Shown here piece after piece: positions 8,828 through 16,027 of a DNA stretch of 51,093 bases. The position numbers and the translations under genes were made by a program. Source of the DNA: Elusimicrobiota bacterium (GTDB lineage Bacteria > Elusimicrobiota > Elusimicrobia > Elusimicrobiales > UBA9959). Under the pieces are notes generated by a model. That model made no database searches, was not told where the DNA came from, and saw only the letters and a program-made list of their open reading frames with translations. The stretch is from the NCBI GenBank assembly GCA_030651035.1, contig JAUSCK010000042.1:1-51093 (forward strand), read 5' to 3'. Positions within the stretch are counted from its first letter, which is position 1; each line of letters begins with the position of its first letter.

Positions 8828-9454
8828 CTACTGCATTTTATTTTTACAAGTCTCAGCTGTCTCGTTATCCCGCGAATGGCTGCGCTCAAGTTCCGAGGCC
8901 AGCTCTTCAGGGATCGTCGCAAAAACTTCGCAGTCGGCCGCGGAGCTGCCGCACCGGATAACCAGCTTAGCCTTTATCACGCAGAACACCCGCTTCAGGT
9001 CCGCCACGGCCCCCAGCCCGCCGACCACCCGGGCGGCGTCGCCCTCGATGAACTGCGGAACGCCGGGCATCGCGCCCTTTTTCAAGGCGTTCAGCAGCGA
9101 ATTGAGCAGCGCGTTCAGCACGATATTCCCGAGCTCGAGCAGCATCAGCTCTTCAGCCGGGGTCGTGCTCCCGCCCCTGGGGATCGAGCGCCCGGTAAAG
9201 CCTTTGGAGATGCACTCCATGTCTGACGGGTCGGACAGCATCAGCGCGGTGAGCCCGGCTCCCGGAAGGGTAAAATAAACGGCGGCGGCCGGGTTTTTAA
9301 AATCGTGCCGTTTAACCGCGTCCTCGAGCGTCTCCGCGGAAACCTTTATCTCCGCCGCCTGCCAGGTGGCGGCAGCCCTTGAGAGCCTGCGCAGGCATTT
9401 CTCAAGGCTTGCGGCCGCCAGCCGCTCCAATACACCTTTGGGGTTGGAATTCAT
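8828..9454 (-). CDS. CheC/CheX-like CheY-P phosphatase
   Basis: A 208-residue cytosolic protein. In residues 101-133 it shows the CheC-family pattern Glu-x2-Asn followed by 22 residues and Pro: Glu107, Asn110, Pro133 within LLELGNIVLNALLNSLLNAL. In CheC, CheX and FliY this Glu/Asn pair positions water to hydrolyse the phosphate on CheY. Only one copy is visible, as in CheX; CheC has two. It starts 13 bases after the receiver-domain gene on the same strand, so it is very likely that protein's dedicated phosphatase or docking partner. No chemoreceptor, CheA or flagellar gene is nearby, so the output may be pilus function or another process. The N-terminal 90 residues are unassigned. Confidence 0.72.
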   Translation of the reverse strand: MNSNPKGVLERLAAASLEKCLRRLSRAAATWQAAEIKVSAETLEDAVKRHDFKNPAAAVYFTLPGAGLTALMLSDPSDMECISKGFTGRSIPRGGSTTPAEELMLLELGNIVLNALLNSLLNALKKGAMPGVPQFIEGDAARVVGGLGAVADLKRVFCVIKAKLVIRCGSSAADCEVFATIPEELASELERSHSRDNETAETCKNKMQ

Positions 9455-9467
9455 AAATTTTCCCGGG

Positions 9468-9821
9468 TCAGGCGAACTTCTTCATGACTTGTTCAAATTC
9501 CGAATAGGAGAACGGCTTATTCAGCACCGCTATGGCGCCCTTGCCAAGCAGGTCCTGGGTTATCTTGTCCTGCTGGACGGCCGTTACCATGATCACTTTG
9601 GCCGCGGGATCGATGCCCCGTATCTCTTTCAGCACCTCAAGCCCCGTCTTTCCCGGCATGATGAGGTCAAGCAGCACCAGGTCCGGCCGCAGGTCCTTGA
9701 AAAGCACGGCCGCGTCGTTGCCGTTATCAGCCTCGCCCAGCACCTGGTGGCCCATTTGCACCAAAAGGGCGTTCATCAGTTCCCTGGTCATATCGTTATC
9801 GTCCACTATTATCACTTTCAT
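9468..9821 (-). CDS. Single-domain response regulator (CheY-like)
   Basis: A 117-residue receiver domain with no output domain. The acidic pocket is Asp7-Asp8, the phosphoacceptor Asp52 lies in LVLLDLIMPGKTG, the switch Thr is Thr80 in MVTAV, and the conserved Lys102 is in LNKPFS. All five catalytic or switch positions are intact, so it should accept phosphate from a histidine kinase, which is not encoded in this window. GAGGAA lies just before the ATG. It is cotranscribed with the CheC-like phosphatase (8828-9454). The divergent neighbour is a pilus/secretion platform gene, which hints at control of a surface apparatus, but nothing proves the link. Confidence 0.93.
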   Translation of the reverse strand: MKVIIVDDNDMTRELMNALLVQMGHQVLGEADNGNDAAVLFKDLRPDLVLLDLIMPGKTGLEVLKEIRGIDPAAKVIMVTAVQQDKITQDLLGKGAIAVLNKPFSYSEFEQVMKKFA

Positions 9822-9946
9822 TAAAATTCCTCTATCGCCGGATAGGAGCTATGCCCGAAGCGGCCGGTGCGCCTCATACAGCTTTCCGGACGCCGAGTTA
9901 TAGAATTATATTATAAAATGACCGCACGGAGTAGCGCGGAACGCAA

Positions 9947-9967
9947 ATTATTGTTGTAAAATATAGC
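9947..9967 (+). promoter_or_regulatory. 21-bp motif shared with tRNA-Arg promoter region; likely -10 region
   Basis: The 21 bases beginning ATTATTGTTG and ending AATATAGC recur exactly on the minus strand at 20109-20129, just upstream of tRNA-Arg. TAAAAT (9957-9962) is a plausible -10 hexamer, which would place transcription start about eight bases before the ATG of the GspF-like gene. Confidence 0.5.
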
Positions 9968-9976
9968 AACTATCAT

Positions 9977-11311
9977 ATGATGTCCGACGAACGTCTGCTG
10001 GATTTTTGCCGCGCGCTTTCCGCCGCCGTGCGCAGCGGCCTGCCCCTCAGCGACGCCTTCCAGACCCTGTCGAAGTCGCGGGCGCACGGCAAACTTATCG
10101 CCGGCGCTGCGAAGCTGACGTCCGGCGGCACCGAGCTTTACAAGGCTCTTAACGCCCAGGGGATCTTCCCGCCGGTCTTCATCGCCCTTATCCGGGCCGG
10201 CGAGGAAGGCGGCAAAGTCGACGAGTTCCTGGACCTGTACGCCGGCTGCCTCGAGGTGCGCGTCGAATTCCGGCGGCGGATCGGCCGCGCGCTTATTTAT
10301 CCCGTTTTCGTCCTCGTCCTGACCGGGGCGCTCTTCCTGGCAGCCTCGCTCAAGGTCGTCCCGATGATCCTGGAGCCCCTTCTCAGCGCCGGAATTAAAG
10401 TTCCGCCCCCGGCCCCCTGGCTCAGCCTCCTCGTCGGAACTTTGGAGCGGCACTGGCCGCTGATCCTCGCCTTTGTTTTCATCTCGGGGCTGGCGCTGAG
10501 GGCGTTCCTGCGCTCGGGACCGGGACGCAAGCTGCGGGCCATCGCCGAATATTGTATCCCGGGGCTCAGGTACGCGACCGAGCATGCCAGGTTCTACCAC
10601 ACCTATACGATCCTGTCCCTCCTGCTCAAGGCCGGGCTTCCGCTCAGCGCGATGATGGACGTCCTGCTGCAGTTCTCGCAGGACGATCCCATAGCCCACC
10701 GCCGTTTCACGCGCGCGTCGACCATGTCGGCCTGCGGGATCGGGTTTTCCGCGAGTTTCGACGGCTGTATTCCCGAAGAGGACAAGTGCGCCCTGGAGAT
10801 CGCAGAAAAGGCGGGAAGGATAGAGGAAACGCTGCTGCGGCTCGGCAAGACCCACTATGACAGGCATCTGCACCGCCTGAAAGTGCTGTCGACCGCCTGC
10901 ACGATATTGGCGACGGTCGCCTTGGCGCCGCTGTGTTTCGGGCTGATCCTGACTTTGATCCGCCCCGTATTCTCTTCCCTGGGCGGCATGAAAGATCTTT
11001 TTCCCGGCGGCGGTTCCTCCGGCCCGGCCTCGCCGGGCGGAACGCCGGCTCCCGGCCGCGCGCAGCGGACCTCGCCGGGGTTCAAAGCGGTCGACGACGC
11101 CGAGGCGGCGCTGTTCAACAAAACGCACGGCAAGGAAATACTGGAGTACATGAAAACCCATGCTCCGAAGACCCGGAAAAAAAAGGAGCCGGGCCAGCAG
11201 ACCGAAAGGCCCGAAATGCCGAGATTAGGCCCGAGGCCAGCCATGAACAAGGTCCAGTTTCAGAGCATAACACCAACATCCATTCAGCCCACAGATACCT
11301 CCAGGCACTAG
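9977..11311 (+). CDS. GspF/PilC-family inner-membrane platform protein with long C-terminal tail
   Basis: A 444-residue polytopic protein with two T2SSF repeats (about 5-125 and 200-325). Each begins with an amphipathic LxxLLxAGLPL-like pattern (for example ILSLLLKAGLPLSAMMDVL) and contains RAGEEGGKVDEFL or EIAEKAGRIEETL. Hydrophobic segments lie at about 108-130, 160-178 and 312-335. GspF/PilC proteins sit in the inner membrane and couple the assembly ATPase to pilin or pseudopilin polymerisation. A hydrophilic Pro/Lys-rich tail (about 345-444) is unusual and has no recognised domain. No other secretion or pilus genes are adjacent, so the system is scattered. Either ATG at 9977 or 9980 could start translation; no Shine-Dalgarno sequence is visible. 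Confidence 0.87.
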   Translation: MMSDERLLDFCRALSAAVRSGLPLSDAFQTLSKSRAHGKLIAGAAKLTSGGTELYKALNAQGIFPPVFIALIRAGEEGGKVDEFLDLYAGCLEVRVEFRRRIGRALIYPVFVLVLTGALFLAASLKVVPMILEPLLSAGIKVPPPAPWLSLLVGTLERHWPLILAFVFISGLALRAFLRSGPGRKLRAIAEYCIPGLRYATEHARFYHTYTILSLLLKAGLPLSAMMDVLLQFSQDDPIAHRRFTRASTMSACGIGFSASFDGCIPEEDKCALEIAEKAGRIEETLLRLGKTHYDRHLHRLKVLSTACTILATVALAPLCFGLILTLIRPVFSSLGGMKDLFPGGGSSGPASPGGTPAPGRAQRTSPGFKAVDDAEAALFNKTHGKEILEYMKTHAPKTRKKKEPGQQTERPEMPRLGPRPAMNKVQFQSITPTSIQPTDTSRH

Positions 11312-11363
11312 GATCCGCGAAGAATAGCCGCCTCAGGAGTTACTACAGTCCGGAGTCATAAGA

Positions 11364-12926
11364 TTGAAAGTTTATAACGGCACGATCATCTCGTGCGACC
11401 GCGAGAACAATATCCACAAATACCTTGTAGAGGACAAGGGACGGATCCTTTACGCCGGGGCGGAGCTTCCGGCGGCGTACCAGGGCGCGCCGAAGAAGGC
11501 GCTCGGCGCCAAGGCGCTGCTCCCCTGCTTCGGCGACACCCACCTGCACTTCGCCTCCTATGCCCTCTTTAACGCCGGGCTGGACGTACGGTCCGCGCGC
11601 AGCCTGCCGGAGATGTGCGCGCAGATAGCGGAATTCGCGCGCGGCGGCCCGGGCGGGATCCTGATGGGTTTCGGCGCGTCGCCGCACTCCGTAGAGGAGC
11701 GCCGGCTGGTCACAAGGGACGAGCTGGACCTCGCCTGTCCGGAGAGGCCGCTGTTCCTGATAAAGTACGACGGGCACGCCTGCATCCTCAACAGCAGGAT
11801 GATCGCCCTGCTGCCGGAGAAAGTGAAAACCCTCAGGGGCTTTCACCCGGACACCGGGGAGATGAACCAGGAAGCCTTTTTCGCCGTCACTGATCTTGTC
11901 ACCAGGAAGATCTCCCTTCTGCGGACCCTCCGGAACATGCTCTGCGCCGTGGAAGGGATGGCGCTGAAAGGGATAGGGATGATGCATACCGCGTCCGGAG
12001 TGGGTTTTCCCTTCGACCTGGACGTAACCCTCGAGACGCTCCTGGGCAGGGGGCTCGACTGCGGCTTCCAGACCAGGCTCTTCTTTCAGACCATGGACCT
12101 GGAGAAGGTCAGGAGGCGAAAGCTTCCCCGGGTGGGCGGCTGTTTTGCGACGGCCCTGGACGGCTGCTTCGGCAGCCGGGACGCGGCGCTGCTGCAGCCC
12201 TATGCCGATGATCCCGGCAACAAAGGAGTTCTGTACTACAGCGACGAAGAGGTGGTGAAATTCACGAAAGAGGCGAACCGCGGGGGGCTTCAGATCGAGA
12301 TGCACGCCATCGGCGACGCGGCCTTCGACCAGGCTGTCATGGCCCTGGAGGCGGCCCTGAAGGACTGCCCCAGGGCGGACCACCGCCACGGCATCATCCA
12401 CGCCTGCCTGCCATCCGAGGAGGGGCTTAAAAAATGCGCCGAGCTCGGCATCCATATCCCGCTTCAGCCCTCCTTCCTGGCGTGGGACCTTGAGCCCCTT
12501 CATTTCCTCCGCGGCATCCTGGGCGGGCGGGCCGACAAGCTTTCCCCGTTGAGAAAGATGACGGACCTGGGGATCATGCTGAGCGGCAGCTCCGACGCCC
12601 CCTGCACCCCGCCGGACCCGATAGCGGGCATCCATGCCGCCTGCAACCATTATGTTCCCGGGCAGTCGCTCACCGTAGCCGAGGCCCTGAAGCTGTTCAC
12701 CTATAACGCGGCCTGGACCACCTTCGACGAAAAGGAGCGCGGCAGCCTCGAGGCGGGGAAGACGGCCGACATGGTGATCCTGAACCGTGATCCGCTGGCC
12801 ATGAAGCCGTGCGAGCTTCTGGAGCTGAAGGTTGAGAAGCTTTTCCTGAAAGGGGAGCCGTATAAAAAAGGCCAGGGGATCCCGGGCCTCCTCGCAAAAG
12901 CCCTTCTGTCCGGCGGAAAGATATAA
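11364..12926 (+). CDS. YtcJ-like metal-dependent amidohydrolase
   Basis: A 520-residue member of the amidohydrolase_3/YtcJ group, hydrolases with one or two divalent metals in a TIM barrel. Metal ligands fit His60-x-His62 in FGDTHLHF, the later His in EMHAIGDAAFD and in HGIIHACLP, and the Asp in SGSSDAPCTPPDPI. The start is TTG 11364, preceded by CGGAG (11351-11355). The substrate is unknown; family members act on amide, N-formyl or cyclic ureide bonds. The gene sits just upstream of a molybdenum hydroxylase operon, separated only by an inverted-repeat element. In purine and heterocycle catabolism, hydroxylation and ring opening are often encoded together, so a joint pathway is a reasonable inference but is not shown. 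Confidence 0.82.
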   Translation: MKVYNGTIISCDRENNIHKYLVEDKGRILYAGAELPAAYQGAPKKALGAKALLPCFGDTHLHFASYALFNAGLDVRSARSLPEMCAQIAEFARGGPGGILMGFGASPHSVEERRLVTRDELDLACPERPLFLIKYDGHACILNSRMIALLPEKVKTLRGFHPDTGEMNQEAFFAVTDLVTRKISLLRTLRNMLCAVEGMALKGIGMMHTASGVGFPFDLDVTLETLLGRGLDCGFQTRLFFQTMDLEKVRRRKLPRVGGCFATALDGCFGSRDAALLQPYADDPGNKGVLYYSDEEVVKFTKEANRGGLQIEMHAIGDAAFDQAVMALEAALKDCPRADHRHGIIHACLPSEEGLKKCAELGIHIPLQPSFLAWDLEPLHFLRGILGGRADKLSPLRKMTDLGIMLSGSSDAPCTPPDPIAGIHAACNHYVPGQSLTVAEALKLFTYNAAWTTFDEKERGSLEAGKTADMVILNRDPLAMKPCELLELKVEKLFLKGEPYKKGQGIPGLLAKALLSGGKI

Positions 12927-12935
12927 AAACTGATC

Positions 12936-13040
12936 TCACCGCGGAGGCGCAGAGGTCGCGGAGGACGGAGGGAGAAGAATATATAGAAGCTCTGCTCTCT
13001 GCGTACGCTGTTCTCTGCGACCTCTGCGCCTCAGCGGTGA
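12936..13040. repeat. Long inverted-repeat element
   Basis: The left arm (12936-12965) starts TCACCGCGGAGGCGCAGAGG. The right arm (13011-13040) is its near-perfect complement, ending CCTCTGCGCCTCAGCGGTGA. About 27 of 30 positions pair, with a 45-base centre. Elements with this 'CTCTGCG' theme recur in many unrelated bacterial genomes (recollection, not searched). It fills the gap between the amidohydrolase gene and the hydroxylase operon; the right arm ends one base before a possible ATG at 13041. It might terminate or attenuate transcription. Confidence 0.85.
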
Positions 13041-13076
13041 ATGCAGAAAAATATAGTTATAGAACGGGGAAAGATC

Positions 13077-13661
13077 ATGGCAATTAAATCCGAAAAACAG
13101 GCGCGCGCAGAAAAGAAGCCGCCGGTAAAAATCAAAGTTAACGGCCGATGGCATGAGTTCGAGCCGGGCCGCGACATAGAGCCGGAGATGACCCTTTCCT
13201 ACCTGCTGCGTGAAAAGCTCGGCTATACCGGCCTTAAAGTCGCCTGCGACGAGGGCGCCTGCGGCGCCTGCACGGTGCTTATGGACGGCAAGGCTGTCCT
13301 GTCCTGCATGAAGCTGGCCGTAGAGGCGCACGGGCACGAGGTCCTCACCATCGAAGGCCTCCCCGAAGACGACCCGGTTATCCAGGCTTTCGCGAAGCAG
13401 TGCGAGCCCGGCTACGGCACGGCCCTGCAGTGCGGGTTCTGCACGCCCGGTTTTGTGATGGCGGCAAAAGGCCTGCTCAATGAAAACCCCAGGCCGACGA
13501 CGGGAGAGATCAAAGAGGGCCTTTCGGGGAACATCTGCCGCTGCGGCTGCTATTCCGGCATCGCCCGGGCGGTGCTGCACGCCTCGCACTTTTCCCCGTG
13601 CCCGGGTCAAAGTGCGAGGCAAGCCTCGCGGGAATCAGCGCAGAAGGGAGGCAAACAATGA
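13077..13661 (+). CDS. Molybdenum hydroxylase [2Fe-2S] subunit
   Basis: The small iron-sulfur subunit of a xanthine-oxidase-family enzyme, which passes electrons from molybdopterin to FAD. The plant-type [2Fe-2S] motif is CDEGACGACTVLMDG plus a later Cys, and the second cluster is in CGFCTPG and NICRCGCYSGIARAVL. The start is placed at ATG 13077, with GGGGA six bases upstream; ATG 13041 in the same frame would add 12 residues but starts inside the inverted repeat's edge. The 194-residue length exceeds the usual 155-170 because the C terminus runs through a coding palindrome (13581-13620, read as ASHFSPCPGQSAR) and then a polar tail. The stop overlaps the next start by four bases (ATGA). Confidence 0.93.
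   Translation: MAIKSEKQARAEKKPPVKIKVNGRWHEFEPGRDIEPEMTLSYLLREKLGYTGLKVACDEGACGACTVLMDGKAVLSCMKLAVEAHGHEVLTIEGLPEDDPVIQAFAKQCEPGYGTALQCGFCTPGFVMAAKGLLNENPRPTTGEIKEGLSGNICRCGCYSGIARAVLHASHFSPCPGQSARQASRESAQKGGKQ
13581..13620. repeat. Coding palindrome, copy 2 (in [2Fe-2S] subunit gene)
   Basis: A 12-bp perfect inverted repeat, arm GCCTCGCACTTT (13581-13592 and 13609-13620), around a 16-nt loop. Relative to copies 1 and 3 the fourth pair is T-A instead of C-G, a compensatory change on both arms. The complement of its loop matches the copy 3 loop at 14 of 16 positions, so this copy is inserted in the opposite orientation. Confidence 0.9.
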
Positions 13662-16024
13662 CCCCGCCCCGCCCTTACACGCCCCGCGTGGCCCGCAAAT
13701 TCATCGGGACTTACCGCCCCCGCATCGACGCCCTGGAGAAGGCCGCCGGCAAGGTGCAGTTCGTGGACGACATAACGCTTAAGAGCCGCTTCCCGGGCAT
13801 GCTTTACGCCAGGGTGATGCGCAGCCCGTACGCCCACGCGCGCATAAAAAGCATAGACGCGAGCCTTGCCGAACGGCTCCCGGGAGTAAAAGCGGTGCTC
13901 ACCTGCAAAGACCCCGAAGTGTCCTCGCTGAAGCCCACCAGCGCCGGCTGGACCGACGGCGTGGATACGGTTTCCTACGAGCGCATGATGTGGCGGCACT
14001 ACCGCGACAGGCGGGTGCTGGGCGACCACGCCTGCTGGGCCACCGACGAGGTCGGCGCGGTGGTGGCGGCCGAAAGCGAACAGCTAGCCGAGGATGCGCT
14101 CAGCCTTATAAAGGTTGAATGGGAAGTCCTCCCTTTCGTGCTTGACCCCATCGCGGCGATGGGTCCGGGCGCGCCGGTCATCCATCCCGGGATCGCCCCG
14201 CGCAATATCCTGCCCAAAGACACCGTCGGAGGAAAGGACGTGTTCGTGGACAAGGGGGACGCGGACAAAGGCTTTGCGGAGGCCGAGGTAGTGATCGAAG
14301 CGACGTCGGTGCACCACAACGCCACGCAGGCTTCTCTGGACAACTGGTGCTGCCTGGTGGACTGGAAGCGCGACAAGCTCACGGTGCTGTCCAATTCCTA
14401 CGAAGCGGACCAGACCAGGATGCATATCAGCCAGATGCTCAACCTCCCTATCAACAAAGTCCGCGTCATCAGCTCCTATGTCGGCGGGCAGTTCGGGCGC
14501 GGGGATACCGGCGACCAGCCGTTCTTCCTTTTCACCGCGCTGCTTTCAAAAAAGACCGGCCGGCCCGTCAAATTCAGGCACAGCCGCCGGGAAAGCTTCC
14601 ACGACTCCCGCCAGCCGGCCATCTACACCGGCAAAGTGGGCGCAAAAAAGGACGGAACCATCACGTCCATGTATTTCAAATCAATCGGGAATTCCGGGGC
14701 TTACGCCGACCACACCATGTTCGCCCTTAAGTTCGCCCCCACCGAGATCACCGAGGTGGCCCTCGCCCACATCCCGAACGTCAGGATGGAGTCCTACGGC
14801 GTTTATACCAACAAGCTCCCCGCCTGCATGATGCGCGGCGTGGGGAACTCGCAGTTCAACCTCATCTTCGGCCACGTCGTGGACATGCTGGCCGAGAAGC
14901 TCGGCCTGGATCCCATAGACCTGGCGCTGAAGAACTTCGGGCACGAGTGGGGCGGCCTGCCGGACCGTAGCCTGACCGCGGTGCTGCGCGAGGGGGAGAA
15001 AAGGATCGGCTGGCGGGCGAAGCGCCACAAGCCGGGCGCCGGCCCGGTCTTTGACCGGGTCATGAAGCGCGGCGTGGGCTTCTCTTTCCATCCCGCCTGG
15101 CACGCCGAGTGGCAGGAAGCGCGCCGCGGCGAGATCCGCGTCAGGATAACGGTGAACCCGGACTGCAGCGTGGTGCTGGACGCGCCCACGGTGGAGACCG
15201 GCACGGGCTCCAACACCTGCAATGTGCTGGGCTGCGCCGAGGCGCTGGGCTTCCTCGGCATCGGCCCCGGCGATATCGTCTGGCCGCACACGGTCGACAC
15301 TGAAACCAGCCTGAAGGATTGCGTGCAGACCGACAGCGCCGTTTCCTACCTGCAGTCCGAGGTGGTCGCCCGCGCCGCCCTGGTAGTGAAGCAGCGGCTT
15401 CTGGAAAAAGCGGCCGGCTTTCTGAAGGCCAGGCCCGAGGACCTGGACATCGCCGACGGGCGCGTTTACCGCAAGGCGGCCCGCGCCAAAGGCATTACGG
15501 TCAGGGATGTTTTCCGGCTGGGGGACATGCTCCCGGTGGTGGTGGAGATGGGCAGGCCGCCCAACGCCGAGAAGACCGGGGTTCCCTATATCGCCAATTT
15601 CGCCGAGGTGGAAGTGGATACCAGTACGGGCCGGGTGCAGGTGCTGAAGCTGGTGGTCCTCAACGACTGCGGGACCGTGATGTACGCCTCCGGCGCGGAA
15701 GCCCAGCAGATAGGCGGGCAGGTGATGGGCCTGGGCGAGGCCCTGACCGAAGAGATCATTTACGACGAGGCCACGGGCGTGCCGCTCAACTTCAACTGGA
15801 TAGATTACAAGATAGCGACCATGGCGGACATGCCCGAGATCGACCCCGCGCTGCTGGAAGTCTGGAGAGGCGCCGGGGAATACGGCGCGTGCGGCATAGG
15901 CGAGGGGACGCTTACCTGCACCCCGCGCGCGGTGCTGAACGCCGTTTACAACGCTATCGGCGTGCGGATCGACGACATCCCGGTCAAGCCGGAAAAAGTT
16001 TTGAAAGCGCTGGGGAAGGCGTAA
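13658..16024 (+). CDS. Molybdenum hydroxylase molybdopterin-binding subunit (XdhA/CoxL-like)
   Basis: The 788-residue catalytic subunit that binds the Mo-molybdopterin cofactor and hydroxylates an aldehyde or N-heterocycle with water-derived oxygen. The N-terminal aldehyde-oxidase hammerhead region is about 30-160, and the Mo-binding regions follow. Recognisable motifs are YVGGQFGRGDTGDQPFF, CMMRGVGNSQFN (the RGxG motif) and the C-terminal GAGEYGACGIGEG, holding the active-site Glu. The start at 13658 is chosen for GGGAGG upstream and a four-base overlap with the previous stop. It lacks the CoxL active-site Cys loop as far as I can see, so carbon monoxide oxidation is unlikely. The closest general grouping is xanthine dehydrogenase or hydroxybenzoyl-CoA-reductase-like; the substrate is unassigned. 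Confidence 0.93.
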   Translation: MTPPRPYTPRVARKFIGTYRPRIDALEKAAGKVQFVDDITLKSRFPGMLYARVMRSPYAHARIKSIDASLAERLPGVKAVLTCKDPEVSSLKPTSAGWTDGVDTVSYERMMWRHYRDRRVLGDHACWATDEVGAVVAAESEQLAEDALSLIKVEWEVLPFVLDPIAAMGPGAPVIHPGIAPRNILPKDTVGGKDVFVDKGDADKGFAEAEVVIEATSVHHNATQASLDNWCCLVDWKRDKLTVLSNSYEADQTRMHISQMLNLPINKVRVISSYVGGQFGRGDTGDQPFFLFTALLSKKTGRPVKFRHSRRESFHDSRQPAIYTGKVGAKKDGTITSMYFKSIGNSGAYADHTMFALKFAPTEITEVALAHIPNVRMESYGVYTNKLPACMMRGVGNSQFNLIFGHVVDMLAEKLGLDPIDLALKNFGHEWGGLPDRSLTAVLREGEKRIGWRAKRHKPGAGPVFDRVMKRGVGFSFHPAWHAEWQEARRGEIRVRITVNPDCSVVLDAPTVETGTGSNTCNVLGCAEALGFLGIGPGDIVWPHTVDTETSLKDCVQTDSAVSYLQSEVVARAALVVKQRLLEKAAGFLKARPEDLDIADGRVYRKAARAKGITVRDVFRLGDMLPVVVEMGRPPNAEKTGVPYIANFAEVEVDTSTGRVQVLKLVVLNDCGTVMYASGAEAQQIGGQVMGLGEALTEEIIYDEATGVPLNFNWIDYKIATMADMPEIDPALLEVWRGAGEYGACGIGEGTLTCTPRAVLNAVYNAIGVRIDDIPVKPEKVLKALGKA

Positions 16025-16027
16025 ACT

